From Paenibacillus sp. JJ-223 (lineage in GTDB: Bacteria; Bacillota; Bacilli; Paenibacillales; Paenibacillaceae): DNA of 64,000 bases. The notes below the pieces were generated by a model that saw only the letters and a list, made by a program, of their open reading frames with translations, searched no databases and was not told where the DNA came from. The first letter of the stretch is position 1, and every line of letters begins with the position of its first letter. This document shows positions 18,555-27,540 of this stretch, in pieces. The stretch lies in the NCBI RefSeq assembly GCF_927798175.1, contig NZ_CAKMMP010000003.1, forward strand, positions 451,114 to 515,113, in the 5' to 3' direction. The translations under genes were made by a program, and so were the position numbers.

Positions 18555-19466
18555 TTATTCCGAACCAGGAGGATCCTGCCTGTACCGGGATGGGGATATC
18601 CCCGACCAGCGTTTGAACTGACGGCTGAAGTGGGCGATGTCTTTGTAACCTAGCATGACGGCGATATTTTGAATGGACAATGCCGGATTTCCGAGTAAAA
18701 TCTTCGCTTCATGCAGAACCATCTCGGACAGCATGGCGCGTGGGGATTGGCCGAATACCTGCTTGAATACGCGGTTGCAATGGGACGTGCTGATCCCGAG
18801 TTCTGCTGCAATGTCGTCGATGCCATAGTGACTGGCCGATTCATGTCCCTGTTTGAACTGCTGGCTCACCAGCCCCTGCAAACGATTGCGGATCTGATGG
18901 GCAAGCTCGATCCGGTCGTAACCGTCGGCATACGTATGCGCAACCTCCTGGGAAACGGCTTCCCAGAGGTGGCCGAACAGCTCGAACACGGCCGATTGCA
19001 ATTGCATGCGCTGCACCATGGTGCTGGCCGACGGGGCAGTGGCCGAGTTCATCAGTTTGCGCAGCACGGGTTCGATGTTTTGGGTAACGACGCTGTCGGC
19101 GCCAAACAGGACTTGTCTGATGCGGGCAAGCAGAGAGAGAAACAGCTGATCATCGATATCGAAATGCATGCAAAAATAGGTGAAGCCTTTTCCGTCAGGG
19201 CTATGGCTGGAATGAACGCTGCCCGGAGGGATCAGAAGCAGTTCTCCGGCTTTTTGCCTGTACAATTGACCTTCGATGACCATGTGCTGCTCGCCTTCGG
19301 TCACATAGTTAAGCTCGTATTGCGGGTGTTCATGGGCAGGATAGTCCCAATCGGAACCGACGCTGCGAAGATGGATGGCAAACAGGTTTACCGTCGTTTG
19401 CACGTCGGGATAGAACACTTCGTGCACGCTTTCCCCAAGCTGGGGAGGCAAATAGGTGGAAGACAT
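18555..19466 (-). CDS. AraC-family regulator of the xylan genes (putative)
   Basis: A 303-residue protein from ATG 19466, which has AAAGGAGGTCCCAC before it; the frame open to 19565 upstream lacks this. An N-terminal cupin sensor domain (PAHEHPQYELNYVTEGEQHMVIEG, about 45-68) is followed by two helix-turn-helix units, GIDDIAAELGISTSHCNRVFKQ near 215-237 and IQNIAVMLGYKDIAHFSRQFKRW near 264-287. It is divergent from the GH52 gene across a 240-base gap, the usual position for a local activator. The inducer is not evident; a xylo-oligosaccharide is inferred from context. Confidence 0.85.
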   Translation of the reverse strand: MSSTYLPPQLGESVHEVFYPDVQTTVNLFAIHLRSVGSDWDYPAHEHPQYELNYVTEGEQHMVIEGQLYRQKAGELLLIPPGSVHSSHSPDGKGFTYFCMHFDIDDQLFLSLLARIRQVLFGADSVVTQNIEPVLRKLMNSATAPSASTMVQRMQLQSAVFELFGHLWEAVSQEVAHTYADGYDRIELAHQIRNRLQGLVSQQFKQGHESASHYGIDDIAAELGISTSHCNRVFKQVFGQSPRAMLSEMVLHEAKILLGNPALSIQNIAVMLGYKDIAHFSRQFKRWSGISPSRYRQDPPGSE

Positions 19467-19564
19467 GTGGGACCTCCTTTTTTCGGGCGCATAGCCAAGA
19501 TGCAAGCTTGATTCGGCGTAACCTTCCCGCGGTGTACTGAAACATTTCTTCATGCGCCAAAGCA

Positions 19565-19578
19565 TGAAACCGCTTTAG
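19565..19578 (+). promoter_or_regulatory. cre-like site between the AraC gene and GH52
   Basis: TGAAACCGCTTTAG has a cre core with two mismatches at the last positions. Its place in the divergent control region fits glucose repression of xylan genes. Confidence 0.4.
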
Positions 19579-19706
19579 TACGATTATAAACCATCAGCCC
19601 GATTTGGGTAAATATCTGCTTGATTTGACCATGGTCTGGCCGGAAATGCCATGATAGGATGGGGCTATGAAAACGCATGCAAATCATTTGAGAGGGGTCG
19701 CATCCC

Positions 19707-21887
19707 ATGAACACATCCAAATCGATTTTCTATAATGCCCACCATGCGCCGATCGGCGCTTTTGCAAGCTTTACGCTTGGATATAAAGGAGCCAAAGGCG
19801 GTCTTGGACTCGAATTGGGCAAGCCTGCCGACGAAAACATCTACATCGGCCTTCAGGCACGGGACGGCGAACATTACGAGGCTTTGCCCTTTTTTGCAGC
19901 AACCGAAGACGAAAGTGCCCGTTATGACGTAGAAAAGCCGGATCACACTGACGCGTCGGCGGCCGAAGCGGCCAAACCGTTGGTCTCCGCGTTTCGCGAC
20001 GAGGACATCAGCCGTAAACTGACGATCGGCACGGATACATGGACCGCAGGTGATCTGACTTTCCGCATTTATTCGCCGGTACGTCCGGTGCCTCACCCGG
20101 TTGAAGGGGATGAACAAGCGCTGAAAGATGCCTTGGTGCCAGCCGTGCTGGTCGAGCTTGTATTGGACAACCGCCAGGGACAGCAAACGCGCAGAGCGTT
20201 CTTCGGTTACCAGGGCAGCGATCCATATTCCGCGATGCGTATGATTGGCGGGCCAGAAGGCGGTTCCGTGACGGGCATTGGCCAAGGGCGCCATACGGCG
20301 ATCCTTTCGAAGGATAGCGGACTTTGGCCCGCGCTCGGTTTTACGCTGGAGAAGATTTTGCTTGAAAAACACGTGGAAAATCTGGCCTTCGGCCTTGGCG
20401 GCACAGCCGCTTTGCTTATGGAAGTTCCCGCAGGAGAACAGCGCACGTACCGTTTTGCGGTAAGCTTCTATCGCGGAGGCATTGTCACTTCCGGCATGGA
20501 CACGACCTATTGGTATACCCGGTATTTCGCGAACATCCAGGAGGCGGGAACATACGCGCTGAATCGCTTCGATGAACTGGCAGCTTCGTGCGAGGAAGCG
20601 GATCGGCGCTTGGGCGTTTCCGCATTGTCCGAGGATCAGTCGTTCATGCTGGCGCATTCCGTCCACAGTTATTACGCAAGCACGCAGCTGCTCGATGCAG
20701 ATGGAGAACCGCTCTGGGTGGTCAACGAAGGCGAATATCGCATGATGAACACGCTCGATTTGACCGCGGACCAGCTGTATTTCGAATTGGCCATGAATCC
20801 GTGGACGGTACGCAATGAACTGGAGTGGTTCGTGAAACGGTACAGCTATACCGATGAGGTCCGATTCCCGGGAGAGGAAAAGACGCATCCTGGGGGAATC
20901 ACGTTTACGCACGACATCGGCGTAGCCAACGTATTTTCGAGACCCGGACATTCGGCGTACGAACTGGCCGGCATCGATGACTGCTTCTCGCAGATGAGCC
21001 ATGAGGAATTGGTCAACTGGCTCTGCTGCGCGACGGTGTACATCGAGCAGACTCGGGATCGGGATTTTGTGCAGAACATGCTGCCTGTCATCCAAGACTG
21101 CTTCCAGAGCATGGTCAACCGTGATCATCCGGAGGAAAATCAACGAAACGGGTTGATGGGCCTGGACAGCACCCGCACCAAAGGCGGGGCAGAGATTACG
21201 ACCTACGACAGCCTGGACGTGTCGCTGGGACAATCCCGTAACAACATCTATCTGGCGGGCAAATGCTGGGCGGTGTATGTAGCGCTCGAGAAGTTGTTCG
21301 CTGCGGAAAAGCTTAACGACTTGTCGTACCAAGCAGGTCGTCAAGCCGATCGCTGCGCGGCCAGCATCGCGGCGCAATTGACGGATGGCGGCTACATTCC
21401 GGCCGTCATTGCGGAAAATAACGATTCGCGCATCATTCCGGCGATCGAAGGGCTCGTGTTCCCGTATTTCACAGGCTGCGAGGGCGCATTGGACGCAAAC
21501 GGCCGCTTCGGCGCTTATTTGCAGGCGCTGCGTACGCACTTGAAGACGGTTCTTGTTCCAGGCACCTGCCTCTTCGCGGACGGCGGCTGGAAGCTGTCCT
21601 CGACGAGCAACAATTCGTGGCTGAGCAAAATCTACCTTTCCCAGTTCATCGCCAGAGAGCTGCTGGGCGTGGAGTGGGACGAAACAGGAAAAGCGGCGGA
21701 TGCCGCACATGTCGATTGGCTGCTGCATCCGGCAGAATCCTATTGGTGCTGGAGCGATCAGATTCTGTCCGGCGTAGCGGTCGGCAGCAAATATTACCCG
21801 CGCGGCGTAACATCGATACTATGGCTGCTCGAAGGCAAGGGCAACCGACTGACACAGATCTATGCAACCAAGGAGGCGGCACAATGA
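19707..21887 (+). CDS. GH52 beta-xylosidase
   Basis: Releases xylose from the non-reducing ends of xylo-oligosaccharides. The 726 residues align from memory with Geobacillus XynB2 over the full length, beginning [18 protein letters not shown]. The nucleophile is E341 in VVNEGEYRM and the acid/base D501 in [16 protein letters not shown]; both are shifted by six from the known E335 and D495. There is no signal peptide, so it acts inside the cell on imported oligosaccharides. It overlaps the GH67 gene by four bases (ATGA), so the two enzymes are made together. A very long antisense frame through it is a base-composition shadow. Confidence 0.94.
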   Translation: MNTSKSIFYNAHHAPIGAFASFTLGYKGAKGGLGLELGKPADENIYIGLQARDGEHYEALPFFAATEDESARYDVEKPDHTDASAAEAAKPLVSAFRDEDISRKLTIGTDTWTAGDLTFRIYSPVRPVPHPVEGDEQALKDALVPAVLVELVLDNRQGQQTRRAFFGYQGSDPYSAMRMIGGPEGGSVTGIGQGRHTAILSKDSGLWPALGFTLEKILLEKHVENLAFGLGGTAALLMEVPAGEQRTYRFAVSFYRGGIVTSGMDTTYWYTRYFANIQEAGTYALNRFDELAASCEEADRRLGVSALSEDQSFMLAHSVHSYYASTQLLDADGEPLWVVNEGEYRMMNTLDLTADQLYFELAMNPWTVRNELEWFVKRYSYTDEVRFPGEEKTHPGGITFTHDIGVANVFSRPGHSAYELAGIDDCFSQMSHEELVNWLCCATVYIEQTRDRDFVQNMLPVIQDCFQSMVNRDHPEENQRNGLMGLDSTRTKGGAEITTYDSLDVSLGQSRNNIYLAGKCWAVYVALEKLFAAEKLNDLSYQAGRQADRCAASIAAQLTDGGYIPAVIAENNDSRIIPAIEGLVFPYFTGCEGALDANGRFGAYLQALRTHLKTVLVPGTCLFADGGWKLSSTSNNSWLSKIYLSQFIARELLGVEWDETGKAADAAHVDWLLHPAESYWCWSDQILSGVAVGSKYYPRGVTSILWLLEGKGNRLTQIYATKEAAQ

Positions 21888-24001
21888 GTTCAATCGTACA
21901 ATCCGGGCTGGCCGGACCGCAATATGACGCTTGGCTGGGATATCTCGCAGGAGTCCCGGGAAAAAACGGGGCTGGATCGGCCAAGGCACCGCTCTGGGCT
22001 CGCCAGGTGATTACTGAAGAAGCTCATTCGGTTGTCAAAACAGCTGCTGCAGAGCTGACGATCGGACTGGAAAAGCTGTATGGCAGCAAACCTGAAACGA
22101 CGGCTGCCGGAGATGTTCACGCATCAGCGGCAGGGATATGGATCGGTACATGGGCGGGCAGCGCAACCCTTCGGAATACGTTTACCGATGCCGAGCGCGC
22201 TTCGGTTCATGGCGAAGGTTACGTCATTCGCGAAGATGCGGACCGCGGACATCTTTACATCGGTTCGGAAACTCCCCAAGGCGTTTTGTACGGTTCATTC
22301 CATGTATTAAGAGAGCTTGTGCTTCGCATAGGGCGTCCGGATGGGGCCTCCGCGGAGGTGTTCGGCCAGATTGCCGAGCAGCCGCGCAACCTGCTGCGCA
22401 TGCTCAACCAGTGGGATAACGTGGACGGAAGCATAGAGCGAGGGTATGCAGGCAGGTCTATCTTCTATGAAAACGGGGAGATCGTATCCGACACCGCTCG
22501 GATTCGCGATTATGCACGTCTTCTTGCATCGACAGGGCTGAACGCGATCGCGATTAATAACGTCAACGTGCACCAAAGGGAAAGCCTGTTCCTGACGGAA
22601 CCATTCCTTGGCGACGTGGCACGGGTAGCCGCGGAATTCAGGGATTACGGAATCAAGCTGTTCCTGAGCGCCAATTATGCAAGCCCCATCGAGATCGGCG
22701 GACTGCATACGGCAGATCCGCTCGATGAAGAAGTGCGGGAGTGGTGGAAATCGCAGACCGCCAAGGTCTATGCGGCCATTCCGGACTTCGGCGGATACCT
22801 GATCAAGGCGGATTCCGAAAACCGTCCTGGACCTTTCACGTATAACCGTGATCATGCCGACGGGGCCAACATGCTGGCCGAAGCGCTTCAGCCGTTCGGG
22901 GGGATCGTGATCTGGCGCTGCTTCGTGTACAACTGCAAACAGGACTGGAGAGACCGTTCGACCGACCGCGCGCGTGCAGCATACGATCATTTCAAACCGC
23001 TCGACGGACGGTTTGCCGACAACGTCGTTTTGCAGATCAAAAACGGCCCGATGGACTTTCAGGTCCGCGAACCGGTATCGCCGTTGTTCGGGGCGATGGA
23101 GCATACAAATCAGGTGCTTGAATTCCAAATTACGCAGGAATATACGGGCCAGCAGCGTCACCTCTGTTATTTGATCCCGCAATGGAAAGAAGTTCTGGAT
23201 TTTGACACACATGCCAAAGGCGAGGGTTCGCAAGTGAAACGCATCGCCGACGGTTCGTTGTATGGCAGGTCCCTAAACGGCTTTGCGGCCGTTTCCAATA
23301 TCGGCGCGGATGCTTGCTGGACGGGACATCCGTTGGCCCAGGCCAATTTGTACGGGTATGGACGTCTCGCATGGAACCCGGAATTGTCCGCCGAACAGAT
23401 TGCGGACGAATGGGTGAGGCTGACGTTCGGCAGCGACGACGAAATCGTAACTATCATTACAGGCATGCTGCTCCGTTCGCTGGACATCTACGAAAGCTAC
23501 ACCGCACCGCTTGGCGTAGGCTGGATGGTTAATCCGGAACACCATTACGGTCCGAACGTAGACGGTTACGAGTATTCCAAATGGGGCACGTATCATTTCG
23601 CGGATTGCCATGGCATCGGCGTGGATCGGACGGCGAAAAGCGGTACGGGTTATGCTTCGCAGTACCATGCCGCGAATGCGGACAGATACGAATCGCTGGA
23701 AACCTGCCCGGACGAACTGCTGCTCTTTTTCCACCATGTTCCTTACACGCATGTGCTGCACTCCGGCAAAACGGTTATACAGCATATTTACGACACCCAT
23801 TTCGACGGGGCCGATCAGGCAGCAGCATTGTTGAACGATTGGAAGCGGCTTGAGGGCAAGATCGATCCGACCATATTCAACAAAGTGGCTGCGCTGCAGG
23901 AAGGCCAGGCCGAACATGCAAAGGAATGGCGCGACATGATCAATACGTACTTCTACCGCAAAAGCGGGATCGAGGATCGATGGGGAAGAACTATATATTA
24001 A
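21884..24001 (+). CDS. aguA: GH67 alpha-glucuronidase
   Basis: Removes 4-O-methyl-glucuronic acid from the end of aldouronic acids. ATG 21884 overlaps the GH52 stop and follows AAGGAGGCGGCACA, giving 705 residues, slightly longer than usual (about 680). The acid E312 in [12 protein letters not shown], and D391 ([10 protein letters not shown]) and E419 ([10 protein letters not shown]), keep the exact spacing of the Geobacillus E285/D364/E392 set as I remember it. No signal peptide, so cytosolic. Its product feeds the glucuronate route (UxuB, UxuA) encoded upstream. Confidence 0.95.
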   Translation: MSSIVQSGLAGPQYDAWLGYLAGVPGKNGAGSAKAPLWARQVITEEAHSVVKTAAAELTIGLEKLYGSKPETTAAGDVHASAAGIWIGTWAGSATLRNTFTDAERASVHGEGYVIREDADRGHLYIGSETPQGVLYGSFHVLRELVLRIGRPDGASAEVFGQIAEQPRNLLRMLNQWDNVDGSIERGYAGRSIFYENGEIVSDTARIRDYARLLASTGLNAIAINNVNVHQRESLFLTEPFLGDVARVAAEFRDYGIKLFLSANYASPIEIGGLHTADPLDEEVREWWKSQTAKVYAAIPDFGGYLIKADSENRPGPFTYNRDHADGANMLAEALQPFGGIVIWRCFVYNCKQDWRDRSTDRARAAYDHFKPLDGRFADNVVLQIKNGPMDFQVREPVSPLFGAMEHTNQVLEFQITQEYTGQQRHLCYLIPQWKEVLDFDTHAKGEGSQVKRIADGSLYGRSLNGFAAVSNIGADACWTGHPLAQANLYGYGRLAWNPELSAEQIADEWVRLTFGSDDEIVTIITGMLLRSLDIYESYTAPLGVGWMVNPEHHYGPNVDGYEYSKWGTYHFADCHGIGVDRTAKSGTGYASQYHAANADRYESLETCPDELLLFFHHVPYTHVLHSGKTVIQHIYDTHFDGADQAAALLNDWKRLEGKIDPTIFNKVAALQEGQAEHAKEWRDMINTYFYRKSGIEDRWGRTIY

Positions 24002-24028
24002 TGAAGAAAAGGCAGAAGGAGGAGTACC

Positions 24029-25096
24029 ATGCGACATCAAGAGATTCCCGAAACGATGAAAGCCGCGGTCATGACAGAGCCGGGTTCGATCCGCATCGAG
24101 GAGCAGCCGGTGCCTGAACCGGCACCCGACGAAGTGCTTGTCAAAGTAATGGCAGTGGGCGTGTGCGGTTCAGACGTGCATTACTTCGAGCATGGGCGAA
24201 TCGGCAGGTTCGTCGTTGAAAAGCCGATCATTCTGGGACATGAATGCGCGGGCATCATCGCCGCCGTCGGCGCAGACGTTACGCGACTGAAAGAAGGAGA
24301 TCGGGTAGCCATCGAGCCGGGCGTCACATGTGGACGTTGTCCAGCGTGCAAAGAGGGGCGCTACAATCTCTGCCCGGATGTGCAATTTCTGGCGACGCCG
24401 CCGGTGGATGGCGCATTCGTGCAGTACATGACGATTCGGGAGGACATGGTGTTCCCTATCCCGGATCACCTCAGCTTCGAGGAAGCCGCCATGAACGAGC
24501 CGTTTTCCGTCGGCATTCATGCGGCCCGCCGCAGCAAGCTGGCTCCGGGAACGACGCTGGCCATCATGGGCATGGGCCCTGTCGGCCTGATGGCCGTGGC
24601 TGCAGCGAAATCCTTCGGCGTGGACCGCATTATCGTGACGGATCTGGAAGAGGTGCGTTTGGAGGCTGCCCTCCGTCTCGGAGCGACGCATGCCATCAAT
24701 GTTCGTAAGGAGGATGCGGTTCAAGCCATTCGTGAATTGACGAACGGGATCGGCGTGGATACCGCTTGGGAGACGGCAGGCAACCCGAAAGCGCTGCAAA
24801 CCGCCTTATACTCGCTTCGTCGCGGAGGCAAACTTGCGATCGTCGGGCTGCCCGCCCAGGACGAGATCGCGTTGAACGTGCCGTTCATTGCGGATAACGA
24901 GGTTGATATCTACGGCATTTTCCGTTATGCCAACACGTATCCGGCAGGAATCGAGTTCCTTGCTTCGGGACAGCACGACGTGATGTCGCTCATTACGGAC
25001 AGATACGACCTTGAAGAGACGCAGCAAGCGATGGAGCGGGCGCTGCACAACAAGAGCGGAAGCCTGAAAGTCATGGTATATCCAAACGGTCGATAA
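24029..25096 (+). CDS. Zinc-dependent medium-chain dehydrogenase, sorbitol/xylitol dehydrogenase-like
   Basis: A 355-residue MDR enzyme. Catalytic zinc ligands are in GVCGSDVHYFEHG near 49-61 and GHECAG near 74-79; the structural zinc loop is CGRCPACKEGRYNLC near 104-118. The Rossmann motif is MGMGPVGLMAV near 180-190, and VTDLEEVRLE indicates NAD preference. It begins 27 bases after aguA, behind AAGGAGGAGTACC, and closes the operon. A polyol or pentose substrate such as xylitol fits the context but the exact one cannot be read from sequence. Confidence 0.85.
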   Translation: MRHQEIPETMKAAVMTEPGSIRIEEQPVPEPAPDEVLVKVMAVGVCGSDVHYFEHGRIGRFVVEKPIILGHECAGIIAAVGADVTRLKEGDRVAIEPGVTCGRCPACKEGRYNLCPDVQFLATPPVDGAFVQYMTIREDMVFPIPDHLSFEEAAMNEPFSVGIHAARRSKLAPGTTLAIMGMGPVGLMAVAAAKSFGVDRIIVTDLEEVRLEAALRLGATHAINVRKEDAVQAIRELTNGIGVDTAWETAGNPKALQTALYSLRRGGKLAIVGLPAQDEIALNVPFIADNEVDIYGIFRYANTYPAGIEFLASGQHDVMSLITDRYDLEETQQAMERALHNKSGSLKVMVYPNGR

Positions 25097-25105
25097 AGAG
25101 ATGAA

Positions 25106-25133
25106 GGAAGCCCTGTATCCGGGGCTTCTTTTG
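25106..25133 (+). terminator. Intrinsic terminator of the GH52-GH67-dehydrogenase operon
   Basis: GAAGCCC and GGGCTTC form the stem, followed by TTTT. Confidence 0.7.
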
Positions 25134-25217
25134 CATTTCATGAGTCTATCAGCAGTTGGAGCTGGCCATTGTTATGTTTTTTCGATGGCCATTGCGGGCT
25201 TTTTTTCCGGCAAGGAT

Positions 25218-25245
25218 TAGACAACCTGTCATATCGTGGTATAAT
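25218..25245 (+). promoter_or_regulatory. Sigma-A promoter before the HPr-like gene
   Basis: TAGACA and a perfect TATAAT are separated by 16 bases, with the -10 box 74 bases before the GTG start. Confidence 0.5.
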
Positions 25246-25319
25246 GCTGAAAGAATTCAATATGCAACGATAGGCATACAATGGATTATCGCAACTTTTG
25301 CTGAAAGGAACTGAGCGTC

Positions 25320-25586
25320 GTGAGAACACACGAGTTTACGATTCACTCCGATTTTGACCGGGATGACCTGATCGCGGTTTCATCCCAAGCATCGCGTTTT
25401 GCCTCGGACATCTCCTTGTCATTCGTAACCACTGATCACGAGCATCGGGTGGATGTCAAAAGCTTGCTCGGCATGGCCATGCTTCCGATTCGTCACGGCA
25501 GCGTGGTCCGATTGCAGACCAGAGGGAGAGACGAGCTGGAGGCGCTGGAATACATCCTGGACGTATTGGAGAAGGGCCACTCATAG
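25320..25586 (+). CDS. HPr/Crh-like protein lacking the phosphorylatable His
   Basis: An 88-residue HPr-fold protein from a GTG start with AAAGGA upstream. In HPr the loop GIHARPA carries His15; here the same loop reads FDRDDLIA with no His, so it cannot accept phosphate from enzyme I. The regulatory serine region is kept (DVKSLLGMAML, S48, equal to Ser46 of HPr). This combination is that of Crh, the CcpA cofactor of Bacillus, although it is divergent and could be another HPr-fold protein. It is monocistronic with its own promoter, close upstream of rpmE2. Confidence 0.75.
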   Translation: MRTHEFTIHSDFDRDDLIAVSSQASRFASDISLSFVTTDHEHRVDVKSLLGMAMLPIRHGSVVRLQTRGRDELEALEYILDVLEKGHS

Positions 25587-25638
25587 ACTGGACTCACTGC
25601 AGAGCTTGCAGCCAGCATGCATCAAATTCCAGATATTG

Positions 25639-25667
25639 TTGATTTTTTATGCAAAATGGAGTATAAT
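25639..25667 (+). promoter_or_regulatory. Sigma-A promoter of rpmE2
   Basis: TTGATT and TATAAT with a 17-base spacer; the -10 box ends 57 bases before the ATG at 25725. No Zur-like box is visible here. Confidence 0.65.
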
Positions 25668-25724
25668 CGAATTTGGTTCAATTCAAGGGAACACTTACTC
25701 ACATCACAAGGAGTGAAGATAGAT

Positions 25725-25976
25725 ATGCCAAAAGCAGATATCCATCCAAAAACGCAGATCGTTATTTTCTATGACGCCAGTGCCGATTACAAGTTCCTCA
25801 GTTCTTCCACCAAACATTCGAACGAAACGATGGAATGGGAGGACGGAAACACGTATCCCGTCATTCGCGTGGACACCAGTTCCGCATCACACCCGTTCTT
25901 TACAGGCAAACAAAGAGTGGTTGACGTGGGCGGTCGTGTGGATCGCTTCAACCGTAAATACAATCTCAAAAACTAA
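25725..25976 (+). CDS. rpmE2: Type B 50S ribosomal protein L31
   Basis: An 83-residue bL31B with the expected blocks [27 protein letters not shown] and [24 protein letters not shown]. It has no CxxC, so it needs no zinc. The ATG at 25725 follows AAGGAGTGAAGATAGAT; the open frame further upstream includes the promoter. Type B L31 usually replaces the zinc-binding form during zinc shortage, but no Zur box is visible here, unlike the L33 paralogue at 11.4 kb. Confidence 0.95.
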   Translation: MPKADIHPKTQIVIFYDASADYKFLSSSTKHSNETMEWEDGNTYPVIRVDTSSASHPFFTGKQRVVDVGGRVDRFNRKYNLKN

Positions 25977-26000
25977 ATGTTGTTGGACGTTCATACGGAA

Positions 26001-26029
26001 GCCTCGGGCACTGCCCCAGGCTTTTTTGT
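26001..26029 (+). terminator. Intrinsic terminator of rpmE2
   Basis: AGCCT-c-GGGC-act-GCCC-c-AGGCT stem followed by TTTTTT. Confidence 0.75.
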
Positions 26030-26143
26030 TGTTTTAATGGGAATAAGTGGAAAATAGATGTAAATATAAAGATTGCGCTTACACACTGTTCGGAGGTACT
26101 ATTAAGTAGATCGTTATATATACATTGGAGGAGGAGTTTAGAG

Positions 26144-26443
26144 ATGAGCATCACGCATATGGTAACGTTTTCGTTGTACGCAGGCAAGGGAACGGCTGAG
26201 GCAGAAGCCTTCTTGCAGGAAAGCAAAAATGTGCTCGAGGTCATTCCGGGTGTGGAGCAATTTCAGGTATTGAAGCAAATTAGCGCCAAAAACGAATTCG
26301 ACTACGGATTCTCCATGGTATTCGCCGATCAGGCTGCTTACGACAGCTATAATGATCATCCAGCGCATCGCAAATATGTGGAAGAGCGTTGGCTGAAGGA
26401 AGTCAGTCGTTTCCAGGAAATCGATCTGATTCAACATCAATAA
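26144..26443 (+). CDS. Dabb family (stress-responsive A/B barrel) protein
   Basis: A 99-residue single Dabb domain: THMVTFSLYAG at the start, a central helix, IPGVEQFQVLKQIS, and the end motif DSYNDHPAHRKYVEE. It is a dimeric ferredoxin-like fold with no known reaction in most bacteria. The ATG follows GGAGGAGGAGTTTAGAG. It is probably transcribed alone; the following SDR gene is 120 bases away. Confidence 0.88.
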   Translation: MSITHMVTFSLYAGKGTAEAEAFLQESKNVLEVIPGVEQFQVLKQISAKNEFDYGFSMVFADQAAYDSYNDHPAHRKYVEERWLKEVSRFQEIDLIQHQ

Positions 26444-26563
26444 TAACGGTTTGCAGCAATCATTGATTCCTAAAACGAAACCGTTTTCTATATAGTGCCC
26501 TTTACTGAGGGTGTTTTGAACTCGGATCCAGAAACAATATGACGTGAAAAAGGAGGTGCTGCA

Positions 26564-27325
26564 ATGCGTTTGGATCTTACGGGCAAAATCGCGCTTGTCA
26601 CAGGCTCCACCGGTCAGTTGGGACGTGTTATTGCACGTACACTGGCAGATTGCGGCGCGGATATCGCGCTTCATTACATAAACAATCAGGCCCAGGCCGA
26701 AGAACTTCGGCAGCAGATCGAGGCCGCCGGCCGCAAAGCCTTAACCGTGCAAGGGGATATCACGAAAGAAGAAACGTCCCTTCGGATTCGCGATGAGATC
26801 CTGGCGGGTTTGGGCCCGGTCGATATCGTCGTTGCCAATGCGGTGATTCAGTATGCGTGGACGACGGTGCTTGAACAATCTCCGCAGGATTACATGAGTC
26901 AGTTCGAGTCTTGCGTAATGCAGAGCGTGTACTTGGCCAAAGCGTTCATTCCGCACATGAAGGAAGCCGGGAGCGGACGTTTCATCGGTATCAACACGGA
27001 ATGCGCCATGCAAAATTTTGCCACGCAGTCCGCATACACTGCAGGCAAACGCGGCATGGATGGTCTGTATCGCGTGCTTGCGCGCGAAGTGGGGGAGCAT
27101 CAGATTACGGTCAATCAAGTCGCTCCGGGATGGACCATCAGCGATCGCGACCGCGCCGCAGAACCTGGTTACGATCAGGCTTACGCCGATCAAGTTCCCT
27201 TGAAACGCAGAGGCGAGGATCAGGAAATTGCCAATGCCGTCGCTTTCTTGGCTTCCGATCTGTCTTCGTTCATTACCGGGGCGTACATCCCGGTGAGCGG
27301 CGGCAATGTCATGCCAGCCATTTAA
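26564..27325 (+). CDS. SDR-family oxidoreductase with altered catalytic Ser
   Basis: A 253-residue short-chain dehydrogenase with TGSTGQLGRVIA near 13-24 (cofactor loop), YTAGK near 160-164 (Tyr and Lys of the active site) and a PGWTISDR segment. The position of the catalytic Ser, 12-13 residues before the Tyr, reads GINTECAM, so Ser is replaced by Thr or Glu. The cofactor loop lacks the acidic residue usual for NAD preference. Substrate unknown. The ATG follows AAAGGAGGTGCTGCA. Confidence 0.85.
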   Translation: MRLDLTGKIALVTGSTGQLGRVIARTLADCGADIALHYINNQAQAEELRQQIEAAGRKALTVQGDITKEETSLRIRDEILAGLGPVDIVVANAVIQYAWTTVLEQSPQDYMSQFESCVMQSVYLAKAFIPHMKEAGSGRFIGINTECAMQNFATQSAYTAGKRGMDGLYRVLAREVGEHQITVNQVAPGWTISDRDRAAEPGYDQAYADQVPLKRRGEDQEIANAVAFLASDLSSFITGAYIPVSGGNVMPAI

Positions 27326-27411
27326 TGGCGAAGTTTGTGTTTGATTTGAAATATGTTCATCATGGTGCGCTGCCCGTGTGGGCAACTGTTCCATATATGT
27401 TCCGCATATGT

Positions 27412-27442
27412 ATCCGCCTGTCTCTGCGACAGGCGGATTTTT
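27412..27442 (+). terminator. Intrinsic terminator after the SDR gene
   Basis: Perfect 11-base stem ATCCGCCTGTC/GACAGGCGGAT with a 5-base loop and TTTT. Confidence 0.85.
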
Positions 27443-27540
27443 GCGTCATCTGGTTCGGGTTGAATGATTTCGGGTATGCGAATAGGTATATCGGCGAGGT
27501 GGAAGCATAACTCATATTCAGCGAATAAAGGAGATTGTCC

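Noticed and set aside
19665..21728. A 687-codon minus-strand frame through the GH52 gene
   Set aside because: It is antisense to a gene with all catalytic residues in place and shows no domain; long shadow frames are expected from its codon composition.
21617..21883. Extension of the GH67 frame 89 codons upstream
   Set aside because: It overlaps the GH52 coding end, and the ATG at 21884 has a strong ribosome site and gives the family length.
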